The position numbers and the translations under genes were made by a program. Positions 24,926 through 32,817 of a stretch of 64,000 nt of DNA are shown here, in pieces. Source of the DNA: Cohnella hashimotonis (lineage in GTDB: Bacteria > Bacillota > Bacilli > Paenibacillales > Paenibacillaceae); assembly GCF_030014955.1 (NCBI RefSeq), contig NZ_JAGRPV010000001.1, forward strand, positions 6,076,001-6,140,000. The letters are read 5' to 3'. Each line of letters starts with the position of its first letter. Within the stretch, counting starts at the first letter, position 1. The notes under the pieces are model-generated. The model made no database searches, was not told where the DNA came from, and was given only the letters and a program-made list of their open reading frames with translations.

Positions 24926-26554
24926 TTAAGGGTTGGTCTTGGGATCGAGGTCGAATTTGTTGTCCGCGATGTACTTCTCGTTCGTCTTTTTCGTGTATTC
25001 GGCTTTCTTTTGCAGGAACTGCTCGAGCGTAATTTTGTCGTTGTAGTATTGGAGCTCCAGCGACTTCCCTTCGGCTGTCGCGTTGGGCTCGGCGGCCGGG
25101 TTGCCGTTGGCGATCTGGCCGATCGAACCGTTCATGTTGCCCGCGACCTTAAAGCCGTCCAGGTACGAATTAACGACATCGGGCAGCGTGACGCCTTTGA
25201 CGAGGCTCGGTCCTTGCACGAACTGGCCGGCTTCGATCGTCGTCGTGAACACCTTTTGCGCTTCCTCGGGCGAATACAGGAACTGCAGGAAATCCTGGGC
25301 GCGAGCGACCGTGTCGGCGTCCTTCTTGGCGGTGACGGAGAGCTGGTGGCCCGGCACGAGAATGCCGCGCGGGTCGCCCGGGAAGTTCGGATCGGCTTCC
25401 TTGAAGCCGGGGAACTTGAAGGTGCCCCATTCGAAGCCCTTGTCGCCCAGCGCTTGCTGATCCTTGAGGATCTGGCCGACCTGCCAGCTGCCGTTCCAGT
25501 AGGCGGCCGCCTTGCCCGAGATGAACAGCTGGTAAGCGTCGGCATCCTTCATCGTCGCGTAGCCAGGCTGCAAATACGTCGACAGCTGCTTCAGCGTGGA
25601 CCAAATTTTCTGCTCGGCCGGCCCCACCGGATCGTATTTGCCCGACTTCCACAGCGCCATCGTGCGCTCTGCGTCGACGACCGCGCCGATATCGAAGAAC
25701 GGATCGTTCGGATCGTATTTGACCTTGCCGTTGATCGCTTCGACCTCCGGCGTATTGCGGGCGTCTCCCGGCTGCACGAGGATATCGGGAATCAGCGAAC
25801 GGTTCGCCCAGTCCTCGAACGCGCCTACCATCCAGCCTTCGTAGTCGGAGCCGGTCGCTTGCGACATCGCGAGCGGGATGATCTTCTGATCCTTGAGCTT
25901 CTGCAGGTCTGCGAACAGATCCTCCCAGGTCGTCGGCGTCTCGGTGATGCCCGCCTTCGCGAACAAGTCTTTGTTGTAATAGAAGCCCGTGCCGACGAGA
26001 TCGAACGGCAGCATGAAGATGTCGCCGTCGGCGGTGTAGGCGTATGGCCAGTAATCGCCGTTGATGCCGTCGTAAAGCGTCGTGCCGTTGTTGTAGGCAT
26101 TTGGCGCCTTCACGAAATCGTTCAGCTTCAGGATGTAGCCTTTCTTGACGTTGTTGGCCGGCGTATCGCCGAGCAGGTTGGCGTGCACGATATCCGGCGC
26201 ATCGTCGCCGCCTGCCGCCATCTTGGCCTGAAAGGATGTCTGGTAGGTCGTGTTGTCGGACACGATGTCGATCTTGACGGTCGTCTCCGGATGAAGCTTC
26301 TGGTAGTCCTCGGCCGCAAGCTGAAGTCCTGCCGTATAGTAATTGGTGATCGTGGAGAAAACGATCGTCTTCTTGGCTTTGGGCTCGCCAGCCGATGCGG
26401 AAGCGGTTCCGGAGGCGGATACGGATGAAGATGCCCCGGCATCCGAAGCCGAGGACGAAGCATTGCCGTTGCCGTTCGAGCCGGAGCAGGCGGAGAGCGA
26501 AGCGACGGCGAGCGAGGAAGCGAGCAGCAAAGCCGTTTTTTGACGAACATTCAT
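24926..26554 (-). CDS. Sugar ABC substrate-binding lipoprotein (CUT1)
   Basis: 542 aa with a signal peptide ending in lipobox 'VASLSAC' and a Ser-rich linker, then a type I sugar-binding fold ('TIVFSTITNYYTAGLQLAAEDYQKLHPETTV', 'GKAAAYWNGSWQVGQI', 'VARAQDFLQFLYSPEEAQKVF'). It is longer than the usual ~430 aa. ATG at 26554 follows AAGGGGAA; a frame opening at 26614 starts inside the operator region and is rejected. First gene of the rhamnoside operon, repressed by the divergent LacI protein through the operators at 26586 and 26762. Confidence 0.88.
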   Translation of the reverse strand: MNVRQKTALLLASSLAVASLSACSGSNGNGNASSSASDAGASSSVSASGTASASAGEPKAKKTIVFSTITNYYTAGLQLAAEDYQKLHPETTVKIDIVSDNTTYQTSFQAKMAAGGDDAPDIVHANLLGDTPANNVKKGYILKLNDFVKAPNAYNNGTTLYDGINGDYWPYAYTADGDIFMLPFDLVGTGFYYNKDLFAKAGITETPTTWEDLFADLQKLKDQKIIPLAMSQATGSDYEGWMVGAFEDWANRSLIPDILVQPGDARNTPEVEAINGKVKYDPNDPFFDIGAVVDAERTMALWKSGKYDPVGPAEQKIWSTLKQLSTYLQPGYATMKDADAYQLFISGKAAAYWNGSWQVGQILKDQQALGDKGFEWGTFKFPGFKEADPNFPGDPRGILVPGHQLSVTAKKDADTVARAQDFLQFLYSPEEAQKVFTTTIEAGQFVQGPSLVKGVTLPDVVNSYLDGFKVAGNMNGSIGQIANGNPAAEPNATAEGKSLELQYYNDKITLEQFLQKKAEYTKKTNEKYIADNKFDLDPKTNP

Positions 26555-26585
26555 TTGTGAAGTTCCCCTTTCCAAATGAGTTTTT

Positions 26586-26602
26586 AATAAAACGTTTTTA
26601 TT
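26586..26602. promoter_or_regulatory. LacI-family operator O1
   Basis: AATAAAACGTTTTTATT, a near-perfect palindrome with the central CG typical of LacI-family sites. It lies in the 5' untranslated region of the binding-protein gene, 32 bp before the start codon. Confidence 0.75.
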
Positions 26603-26725
26603 CACTGGTGCCATACAGCGCTAAAATTCGAGAAAAAATGCCGTGATTACGGATTTCGTCTCCGTTGACGATTTACCCGTGTTCGTTTTCCGCGCTGTAA
26701 GCCCTTTCTTTTCTCTTGCACAATC

Positions 26726-26755
26726 AGCATATCATTTTCCGCAACGTATTCTCAA
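26726..26755 (-). promoter_or_regulatory. Promoter of the rhamnoside operon
   Basis: Minus-strand TTGAGA (26750-26755), 18-bp spacer, TATGCT (26726-26731). Operator O2 lies just upstream of the -35 and O1 about 130 bp downstream. Confidence 0.55.
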
Positions 26756-26761
26756 CATTAA

Positions 26762-26778
26762 AATAAAACGTTTTTATT
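26762..26778. promoter_or_regulatory. LacI-family operator O2
   Basis: AATAAAACGTTTTTATT, identical in all 17 bases to O1. Centre-to-centre distance to O1 is 176 bp, compatible with DNA looping. Confidence 0.75.
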
Positions 26779-26896
26779 ACTCAAAAAAACCGCGTCGCAT
26801 AAGGATTATTGAGAAAATCGCCTATTAAAACGCTGCCAAAATCGGCATGCTTGGATGAATTCGATGCCTATATCCGCATGATTTATGCTATATTGA

Positions 26897-26910
26897 TAAA
26901 AACGTTTTAA
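26897..26910. promoter_or_regulatory. LacI-family operator O3
   Basis: TAAAAACGTTTTAA immediately after an extended -10 (TGCTATATT, ending 26894) and 16 bp before the regulator's start codon, so binding should repress the regulator's own gene. Confidence 0.7.
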
Positions 26911-26925
26911 GCGAGGTTGCAGCCG

Positions 26926-28002
26926 ATGGTTACAATCAAAGATATAGCTCGGGAAGCCGGCGTCTCCATCTCGACCGTCTCGTTCGCGTTTAACGGCACG
27001 GCGCCCGTCGCGCCCGAGACGAAAGCCCGCATCATGGAAGTCATCAAGCGACTGAACTATCAGCCGAATTCCGCGGCCCGCGGACTCGTGACGCGCAAGA
27101 CGAACAGCGTCTGCCTTTTCACGCCACATCCCGCCACCGACTTCTTTTCCTTTTCCGGCAACAATGACTTCAACGGCCTGCTGCAGGGGATCGGCGAGGT
27201 GCTCGACCACAAGGATTACAACCTGCTGCTCGCTTGGGACAGTCTCGGCCATAAGACCAAGACGCCCAAGCTCGTTAAGCTGATGCGCGAACGGGCGATG
27301 GACGGCGTGCTGATCTGCTTGCCCGAGCACGATTTTCAGACAATCGAGGAGCTGACCGAACAAAATTTCCCCGTCGTCATCGTAGGGAGCAACAGCCAAG
27401 CGAACCGCGTCAACTCGGTGGACGTGGACAATTACGAGATTTCGTATAAAAACACGCGCCATCTGCTTGGACTCGGCCATCGCCGGATCGCCTTCATCAG
27501 TCCCGGACCGCTTAATTACCTGGTATGCGAAGACCGGTACGAGGGCTTCAAGGACGCGATGGAGGAAGCGGGACTGCGGCTTAGGGACGACTATTTGTAC
27601 ATCGGCGACGAAAAGGAACAGAGCGGCTACAAGGCCGCGGAGCACTTCCTGACGCTGAAGGAGCCGCCCACGGCACTCGTCGCGGGGCGGGATGCGCAGG
27701 CGGTCGGCGTCATCGACTACGCCCGGGCGCACGGCACCTCGGTGCCCGGCGACCTCGCGATCGTCAGCTTCGAGAACAGCGCCGCCGCCGTCAAGTACGG
27801 CATCTCCTCCGCCACGACCAATCTGTACGAGATCGGCAAGGAAGGCGCGAGGCTCATGCTGAAGCTGCTCGGCCGCAAAAAAGACCGTGCCCCGCAAAAC
27901 GTCGTCATCCCCTCCGAGCTGGTCGTGCGCGAGAGCTGCGGGGGGCGGTCTAGTGCTTTGAATGCCGATGTGAAGGCAGAGGCTGACGCGGATCAGGCAT
28001 AG
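26926..28002 (+). CDS. LacI-family regulator of the rhamnoside operon
   Basis: 358 aa. N-terminal HTH 'MVTIKDIAREAGVSISTVSFAFNG' and hinge 'LNYQPNSAARGLVTRKTN', then a periplasmic-binding-type effector domain with 'LLGLGHRRIAFISPGP' and 'PGDLAIVSFENS'. The ATG at 26926 has GCGAGG 9 nt upstream; a TTG at 26917 is the alternative. Three matching palindromes in the divergent intergenic region support control of itself and of the operon at 16212-26554. Ligand not known; rhamnose or a rhamnoside is likely from context. Confidence 0.88.
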   Translation: MVTIKDIAREAGVSISTVSFAFNGTAPVAPETKARIMEVIKRLNYQPNSAARGLVTRKTNSVCLFTPHPATDFFSFSGNNDFNGLLQGIGEVLDHKDYNLLLAWDSLGHKTKTPKLVKLMRERAMDGVLICLPEHDFQTIEELTEQNFPVVIVGSNSQANRVNSVDVDNYEISYKNTRHLLGLGHRRIAFISPGPLNYLVCEDRYEGFKDAMEEAGLRLRDDYLYIGDEKEQSGYKAAEHFLTLKEPPTALVAGRDAQAVGVIDYARAHGTSVPGDLAIVSFENSAAAVKYGISSATTNLYEIGKEGARLMLKLLGRKKDRAPQNVVIPSELVVRESCGGRSSALNADVKAEADADQA

Positions 28003-28077
28003 AACAACAACCGTCGATTATCGGTTCATCGATAGGCCCGAATCTTGCGGACACCGACGATGAGGAAGTCAGATCTG

Positions 28078-28137
28078 CAAAACGCAAAAAGGGATGAGGC
28101 AGAGGGCCGCTCTGCTTCATCCCTTTTTGCGTTTTGC
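28078..28137. terminator. Bidirectional terminator between the LacI gene and copA
   Basis: CAAAACGCAAAAAGGGATGA and its reverse complement form a very long stem (28078-28104 with 28110-28136) closing over GGCCG. A/T-rich flanks inside the outer stem serve as T-tracts in both directions of this convergent pair. Confidence 0.85.
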
Positions 28138-28159
28138 TCGAAAGCTGTGTAGCTGTCGG

Positions 28160-30640
28160 TTAGGACCGCAGCTTCGCCCGCTGCAGTCGCAGCGCGTTCA
28201 GCACGACGGATACCGAGCTGAGCGCCATCGCTGCGCCGGCGACCCAGGGCGCGAGCAGGCCGATCGCCGCCACCGGGATGCCGACCGTGTTGTAGCCGAG
28301 CGCCCAGAACAGGTTTTGACGGATGTTGCGCATCGTGAGCCGGCTCATCTCGATCGCGTCCGGGATGCTCGCGAGATCGCCCCGCATGAGCGTGACGTCA
28401 GCCGCCTCCATCGCGACGTCCGTCCCCGTGCCGACCGCCATGCCGACGTCGGCCGTAGCGAGCGCCGGCGCGTCGTTGATGCCGTCGCCGACCATCGCGA
28501 CCTTTCGGCCCGCCGCCTGCAGCTTTTTCACCTCGGCCGCCTTGCCCTCCGGCAGCACTTCCGACAGTACGCGGGAGATGCCGACCTGGGCCGCGATCGC
28601 CGCGGCCGTGCGGGCGTTGTCCCCCGTAATCATGACGACCTCGATCCCCATCGCCTGAAGTCGGGCGACCGCAGCTGCGGAAGTATCCTTCACCGTGTCC
28701 GCCACCGCGATCGTTCCTGCATACAAGCCATCGAATGCCGCGAGCATCGCCGTTTTGCCCGCTTCCTCAAGCCGCGTCATCGTTTCCGATGCCGTCACCC
28801 CGATCGCCACGTTCTCCCGTTCCAGAAGACGGCGCGTGCCGACCAGCACCTGCCTGCCCTCCACGACCGCACGCACGCCGTAGCCGGGCAGCGCCTCGAA
28901 CGATTCGGCATCCGGCAGCGCGATGCCGCGCTCGCGAATGCCCGCTACGATCGCTTCCGCGAGCGGATGCTCGGAGTTTTTCTCCGCCGCGCCGACGAAC
29001 CGCAACAGTAGGGAAACCTTATCCCCTTCGCTCAGATATGCCTCAGCATCTGCTGTTTCGTCCGAGATGATGACGTCCGTCAATTCCGGCTTGCCCCGCG
29101 TGACGGTACCCGTTTTATCCAGCACGACCGTATCGATGGCCTGCGTCATCTCCAGGTGCTCGCCGCCCTTGAACAGGATGCCGAATTCGGCCGCCCGGCC
29201 GGAGCCGGCCATAATCGAGGTCGGTGTCGCCAAACCGAGCGCGCACGGGCAAGCGATGACCAGAATCGCAATCGCCTTCTCCAGCGCCCCGGCGAAGTCC
29301 CAAGGCTGCACGAAGAAATACCAGACGAGAAACGCCGCGACCGCGATGCCGACAACGATCGGCACAAAGATGCCCGATATCACGTCCGCCACGCGCTGAA
29401 TCGGCGCCTTGGAGCCTTGCGCTTCCTCGACGACTTTGACGATTTGCGCGAGCGCCGTGTCCTTGCCGACTTTGGTCGCCCGGATGCGCAGTCTGCCGTT
29501 TTTGTTGATCGTGGCGCCTATAACCGCGTCGCCCGCTTTTTTGCCGACCGGCAAGCTCTCCCCCGTCAGCATCGATTCGTCGACGGAAGACTCTCCCTCG
29601 ATGACTTCCCCGTCAACAGGCACCTTCTCGCCCGGCCGGACCAGCACGACATCGCCGCGTACGACCTGCTCCACCGGGATCGAGAGCTCCGCGCCATTTC
29701 GTACGACAAGCGCCGTTTTCGCCTGCAGGCCCATCAGCGACTTGATCGCCTCGGACGTGCGGCCTTTGGCCAAACGCTCGAACCACTTGCCCAGCAGCAC
29801 CAGCGTAATCAGAATCGCGCTCGTCTCATAGTACATCGGCGGCGCGTGGTGCACGCCCATTTTCGCGGACGCCCAATCGACCGTAAGGTACAAGCTGTAG
29901 AAATAAGCGGCAGAAGTGCCAAGCGATACGAGGACGTCCATGTTGGCGCTGCCGTTGCGCAGCGCTTTGTAGGCGCCTACGTAGAAACCGCGACCGATAT
30001 AAAACTGCACGGGCGTCGCCAGCGCCAGCTGGAACCAGGGGTTCATGAACAGCTCCGGTACGTAGATCCATGCGGTAAAGGAAAAGTGGCCGACCATGCT
30101 CCAGAGCAGGGGCAGCGACAGGATGGCGGAAAAAAGCAGCTTGCGCAATTGGCGGCTGCGCTCGGCTGCGCGTCGGTCCGCTCCGGCGTCGTCCGCTTCG
30201 TCGCGCTTCGGCGTCGCCTTATATCCGAGCTGCTCGACTTTATGCTGCATATCGGCGACCGACACTGTTCCGGGTACGTATTCGACCCGGGCCGTTTCCA
30301 GCGCCAGATTAACGGACGCGGCGCTGACGCCCGGCAGCTTGCCGAGACCCTTTTCGATCCGTGCGGCGCAAGCGGCGCAGGTCATGCCTTCGATCGAGAA
30401 GTCCGCCGTCTCCTTAACCGTATCGTATCCCAGCTTGCGGATCGTCTCCTCCATCGCGCCAACGCCGACGCGTGACGGATCGTAGCTGACGCTTGCTTTC
30501 TCCAATGCGAAGTTCACATTGGCAGCGTCGACGCCTTCAAGTTTGACAAGGCCTTTCTCGATGCGATTCGCGCAAGCTGCGCAGGTCATTCCCGTTATAG
30601 CCAATGTCGCCTGCTCCGTACCTTTCGAGTTCGACTCCAT
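28160..30640 (-). CDS. copA: Copper-exporting P1B-type ATPase
   Basis: 826-aa membrane pump for Cu(I) efflux. Two N-terminal HMA domains each carry GMTCAAC (residues ~17 and ~85). Then come eight membrane segments with the transport motif Cys464-Pro-Cys466, the phosphorylation motif DKTGT (Asp508), 'TGES' in the actuator domain, and '[12 protein letters not shown]' near the end. The ATG at 30640 is preceded only by a run of G within the CsoR operator. It lies 98 bp after csoR on the same strand. There is no separate copZ chaperone gene here. Confidence 0.95.
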   Translation of the reverse strand: MESNSKGTEQATLAITGMTCAACANRIEKGLVKLEGVDAANVNFALEKASVSYDPSRVGVGAMEETIRKLGYDTVKETADFSIEGMTCAACAARIEKGLGKLPGVSAASVNLALETARVEYVPGTVSVADMQHKVEQLGYKATPKRDEADDAGADRRAAERSRQLRKLLFSAILSLPLLWSMVGHFSFTAWIYVPELFMNPWFQLALATPVQFYIGRGFYVGAYKALRNGSANMDVLVSLGTSAAYFYSLYLTVDWASAKMGVHHAPPMYYETSAILITLVLLGKWFERLAKGRTSEAIKSLMGLQAKTALVVRNGAELSIPVEQVVRGDVVLVRPGEKVPVDGEVIEGESSVDESMLTGESLPVGKKAGDAVIGATINKNGRLRIRATKVGKDTALAQIVKVVEEAQGSKAPIQRVADVISGIFVPIVVGIAVAAFLVWYFFVQPWDFAGALEKAIAILVIACPCALGLATPTSIMAGSGRAAEFGILFKGGEHLEMTQAIDTVVLDKTGTVTRGKPELTDVIISDETADAEAYLSEGDKVSLLLRFVGAAEKNSEHPLAEAIVAGIRERGIALPDAESFEALPGYGVRAVVEGRQVLVGTRRLLERENVAIGVTASETMTRLEEAGKTAMLAAFDGLYAGTIAVADTVKDTSAAAVARLQAMGIEVVMITGDNARTAAAIAAQVGISRVLSEVLPEGKAAEVKKLQAAGRKVAMVGDGINDAPALATADVGMAVGTGTDVAMEAADVTLMRGDLASIPDAIEMSRLTMRNIRQNLFWALGYNTVGIPVAAIGLLAPWVAGAAMALSSVSVVLNALRLQRAKLRS

Positions 30641-30648
30641 CGTGTACA

Positions 30649-30666
30649 ATACCCCCCGACCCTATA
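30649..30666. promoter_or_regulatory. CsoR operator in front of copA
   Basis: ATACCCCCCGACCCTATA; 15 of 18 positions match the element at 31128-31145 in front of csoR. Both resemble the pseudo-palindromic, C/G-run-containing CsoR sites. It touches the start of copA, and its G run on the minus strand is also the only Shine-Dalgarno candidate. Confidence 0.65.
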
Positions 30667-30738
30667 ATTTAAGCCATAAGAAAACGGCGTATCCGCCGCG
30701 AATGGTTGATTTGGATGATCGATTCATTCAAGCGCTCT

Positions 30739-31098
30739 TTACTTGATGAGCTTGTTCATCGTCGTCATTAATTCGGCCAGCACGTCGGTATCGCCCTCCT
30801 GGATCCGCTCGACGACGCAGCTCTTGAGATGATGCTCAAGCAGCAGCTTGCCGACGCCGTTCAACGCCGATTGTACGGACGCGATCTGATTCAGCACGTC
30901 GTCGCAATAAGTATCCCGCTCGATCAAGCCTTTGATGCCCCTCACTTGGCCTTCGATGCGATTCAGCCTGCTGATCAGACTGCTCTTGACCTTATCCGAG
31001 TGGTGGCTTTTGCGCTCTCCGCCCTCGTGGTGGCAAGACTCCGCTTCGTCGCCCTCGAAGAGCGGCTTGTAGGCTTCGGGATTAACGGTATCGCTCAT
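30739..31098 (-). CDS. csoR: Copper-sensing repressor CsoR
   Basis: 119 aa, all-helical. The Cu(I) ligands of the family are present as Cys65, His90 and Cys94. 'LISRLNRIEGQVRGIKGLIERDTYCDDVL' is the family signature. The N-terminus has an extra His/Cys-rich stretch (CHHEGGERKSHH) that may bind metal. I use the ATG at 31098, which follows AAGGGGG, not the earlier codon at 31125. CsoR releases DNA on binding Cu(I), inducing itself and copA. Confidence 0.93.
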   Translation of the reverse strand: MSDTVNPEAYKPLFEGDEAESCHHEGGERKSHHSDKVKSSLISRLNRIEGQVRGIKGLIERDTYCDDVLNQIASVQSALNGVGKLLLEHHLKSCVVERIQEGDTDVLAELMTTMNKLIK

Positions 31099-31127
31099 GA
31101 TCGCAGCCCCCTTCTCTTGCAACAATT

Positions 31128-31145
31128 ATACTCCCCCACCCTATG
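31128..31145. promoter_or_regulatory. CsoR operator in front of csoR
   Basis: ATACTCCCCCACCCTATG, 30 bp upstream of the csoR start, in the same orientation as the copA element. Supports autoregulation. Confidence 0.65.
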
Positions 31146-31190
31146 TAAAAGCAAGCGTAATGATGAGTTTTTGCGCGGGGCGTAGCGGTG

Positions 31191-31479
31191 ATAGCGGTAC
31201 GGATTGCCGCTCCCCCATGCGTAGCGGGCCCTGCGGGGTCATAGCGGCATGGATTGCCGCTAAACCGCCTACGTAGCGGACCTGCGGGGTAATAGCGGCA
31301 CGGATTGCCGCTAAACCGCCTGCGTAACGGGCCCTACGGGGTCATAGCGGCAGGGATTGCCGCTAAACCTCCTGCGTAGCGAGCCTGCGAGGTAATAGCG
31401 GCACGGATTGCCGCTAAACCTCCCCGTGTGTGGCCCGGCGGAGGAGATAGCGGCATTTACTGCCGCACTGCAATTGCGC
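31191..31479. repeat. Tandem hairpin-repeat array 3 (six copies, 50-52-bp period)
   Basis: Copies begin at 31191, 31241, 31292, 31344, 31395 and 31447. The hairpin has arms TAGCGGCA and TGCCGCTA around a 5-base loop (CGGAT and variants), followed by AACCGCCTGCGTAGCGGGCC and GCGGGGT. The last copy has a changed loop and degrades. It lies between csoR and a LacI gene, both on the minus strand. The rest of this 500-bp gap (31480-31599) shows nothing recognisable. Confidence 0.9.
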
Positions 31480-31599
31480 CGGGGTGGCTATGGTGCGAAT
31501 ATCGGATTTTTTTCCATTAAGTTACTGCGCCGAAATGGTTTTGTCGCGGATAAAGAAACTTTTTGCGGCCAAACGCCGGCGCTAGGTTAGCTCGCACGC

Positions 31600-32661
31600 T
31601 CAATAAAACCGCAGCCCCGCGTCGCTCGAAGCCGGATCGCTGGACGCGCGGACGACGAGCTGCGTCGGGATGACGAGCTTGCGTGCCGGCGAGCGTTTGT
31701 CCGCGATGATCTCCAGCAGCAGCCTGGTCGCTTCGGCGCCGATGTCGTACAGCGGCGCCTTCACGCTCGTGATGCCGTGATGCTCCGCGAGCGTCGTGTT
31801 GTCGAATCCGGTGACGGCCAGCTGCCCCGGCGTCCCAAGTCCCGCCTGCCTCGCCGCGGCGATCGCGCCAAGCGCCAGCATGTCGCGGCCCGCCACGATC
31901 GCAGTGGGCGGGTGCGGCAGCGCGAGCAGCTCCGCGGCGATCCGGTAGCCGGTCTCCGCGCTGAAGTCGCCGACCCACACGTACTCGGGGCGCAGAGGCA
32001 AACCGCTAAGCGTCATCGCCCGCTGGTAGCCGGTGAGCCGGTAGAAGCTCAGCATCGTATCGAGCGGGCACGGTGCGATAAAGGCGATGTCTCGATGCCC
32101 GAGCTCGATCAGATGCCGGGTCGCCATCTGCGCGCCGGCAATATTATCCATGTCGACGGAATGATAATCGGTCCGGTTGGACAGCTCCCCGAGCGTCACG
32201 AGCGGAACGTCGTTGTCCAGCAGCAAGCCCGGAATTGGATCGTCCACATGCGGGCTCGGGTAGATAACGCCGCCGATCGCGCCCGAACCTATAATTTCAC
32301 GCTCGATATCGGACAGCTGCTTGTGCCACAGCAGCGTCAGACGACTGCCCGACTGGCGCAGTTGCTCGCCAACCCCTCTTAATAAATCGAGAAACGTCTC
32401 GTCGAGGTACATTCGATCCTTATTCTCAAACGCCTCTGGCACGAACAACGCGATCTCCGTCTCATTTCTGGACGGGACGCTCCGCACGATCGGCCGATAG
32501 TTCAAGCGGGCGATCGCATCGCCGATTTTTTTTCGAGACGCTTCGCTGACCGGCGCGCTGTCGTTCAAGTAGTTGGATACGGTCGCCGGCGCAACGCCCG
32601 CTGCCTGCGCCACGTCCCTGATCGTCACCTTCAATGTCGGAACACCTCTTATTTTAGCCAT
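31600..32661 (-). CDS. LacI-family regulator, divergent from the CBM32 protein
   Basis: 353 aa (or 344). HTH 'VTIRDVAQAAGVAPATVSNYLND', hinge 'LNYRPIVRSV', effector domain with 'LIELGHRDIAFIAPCP' and 'PGQLAVTGFDN'. Two starts are possible: the ATG at 32661 used here, or a TTG at 32634 that has AGAGGTG 8 nt upstream and gives the more usual LacI N-terminus. The palindrome at 32725 in the shared promoter is its probable operator. It likely controls the secreted protein at 32818-35376. Confidence 0.86.
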   Translation of the reverse strand: MAKIRGVPTLKVTIRDVAQAAGVAPATVSNYLNDSAPVSEASRKKIGDAIARLNYRPIVRSVPSRNETEIALFVPEAFENKDRMYLDETFLDLLRGVGEQLRQSGSRLTLLWHKQLSDIEREIIGSGAIGGVIYPSPHVDDPIPGLLLDNDVPLVTLGELSNRTDYHSVDMDNIAGAQMATRHLIELGHRDIAFIAPCPLDTMLSFYRLTGYQRAMTLSGLPLRPEYVWVGDFSAETGYRIAAELLALPHPPTAIVAGRDMLALGAIAAARQAGLGTPGQLAVTGFDNTTLAEHHGITSVKAPLYDIGAEATRLLLEIIADKRSPARKLVIPTQLVVRASSDPASSDAGLRFY

Positions 32662-32724
32662 ACGCGCGCTTTTCTCCCCATTTTAACACCGAGCCGTCTC
32701 TTGAACAATTTGACGCACTATATT

Positions 32725-32738
32725 TGTTTAATTAAACA
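32725..32738. promoter_or_regulatory. Perfect 14-bp palindrome, probable LacI-family operator
   Basis: TGTTTAATTAAACA lies between the likely minus-strand -35 (TTAATT) and -10 (TATAGT) of the LacI gene and 15 bp upstream of the plus-strand -35. It lacks the central CG usual for LacI sites. Confidence 0.5.
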
Positions 32739-32753
32739 TCAATTAAATATTCA

Positions 32754-32801
32754 TTGACGATTTTCTTTTTTTTAGATATGATCTCGACGAAAGCGATTAC
32801 A
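32754..32801 (+). promoter_or_regulatory. Promoter and cre site of the secreted CBM32 protein gene
   Basis: TTGACG (32754-32759), 17-bp spacer, TATGAT (32777-32782). A cre-like CGAAAGCGATTACA (32788-32801, 12 of 14 consensus positions) covers the transcript start, implying CcpA repression on preferred sugars. AAGGAGGG follows at 32801-32808. Confidence 0.65.
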
Positions 32802-32817
32802 AGGAGGGATTAAATTG

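Noticed and set aside
26643..26828. 61-aa ORF between the operators
   Set aside because: It overlaps promoter and operator elements of both divergent genes and lacks a ribosome site; base content is that of a regulatory gap.
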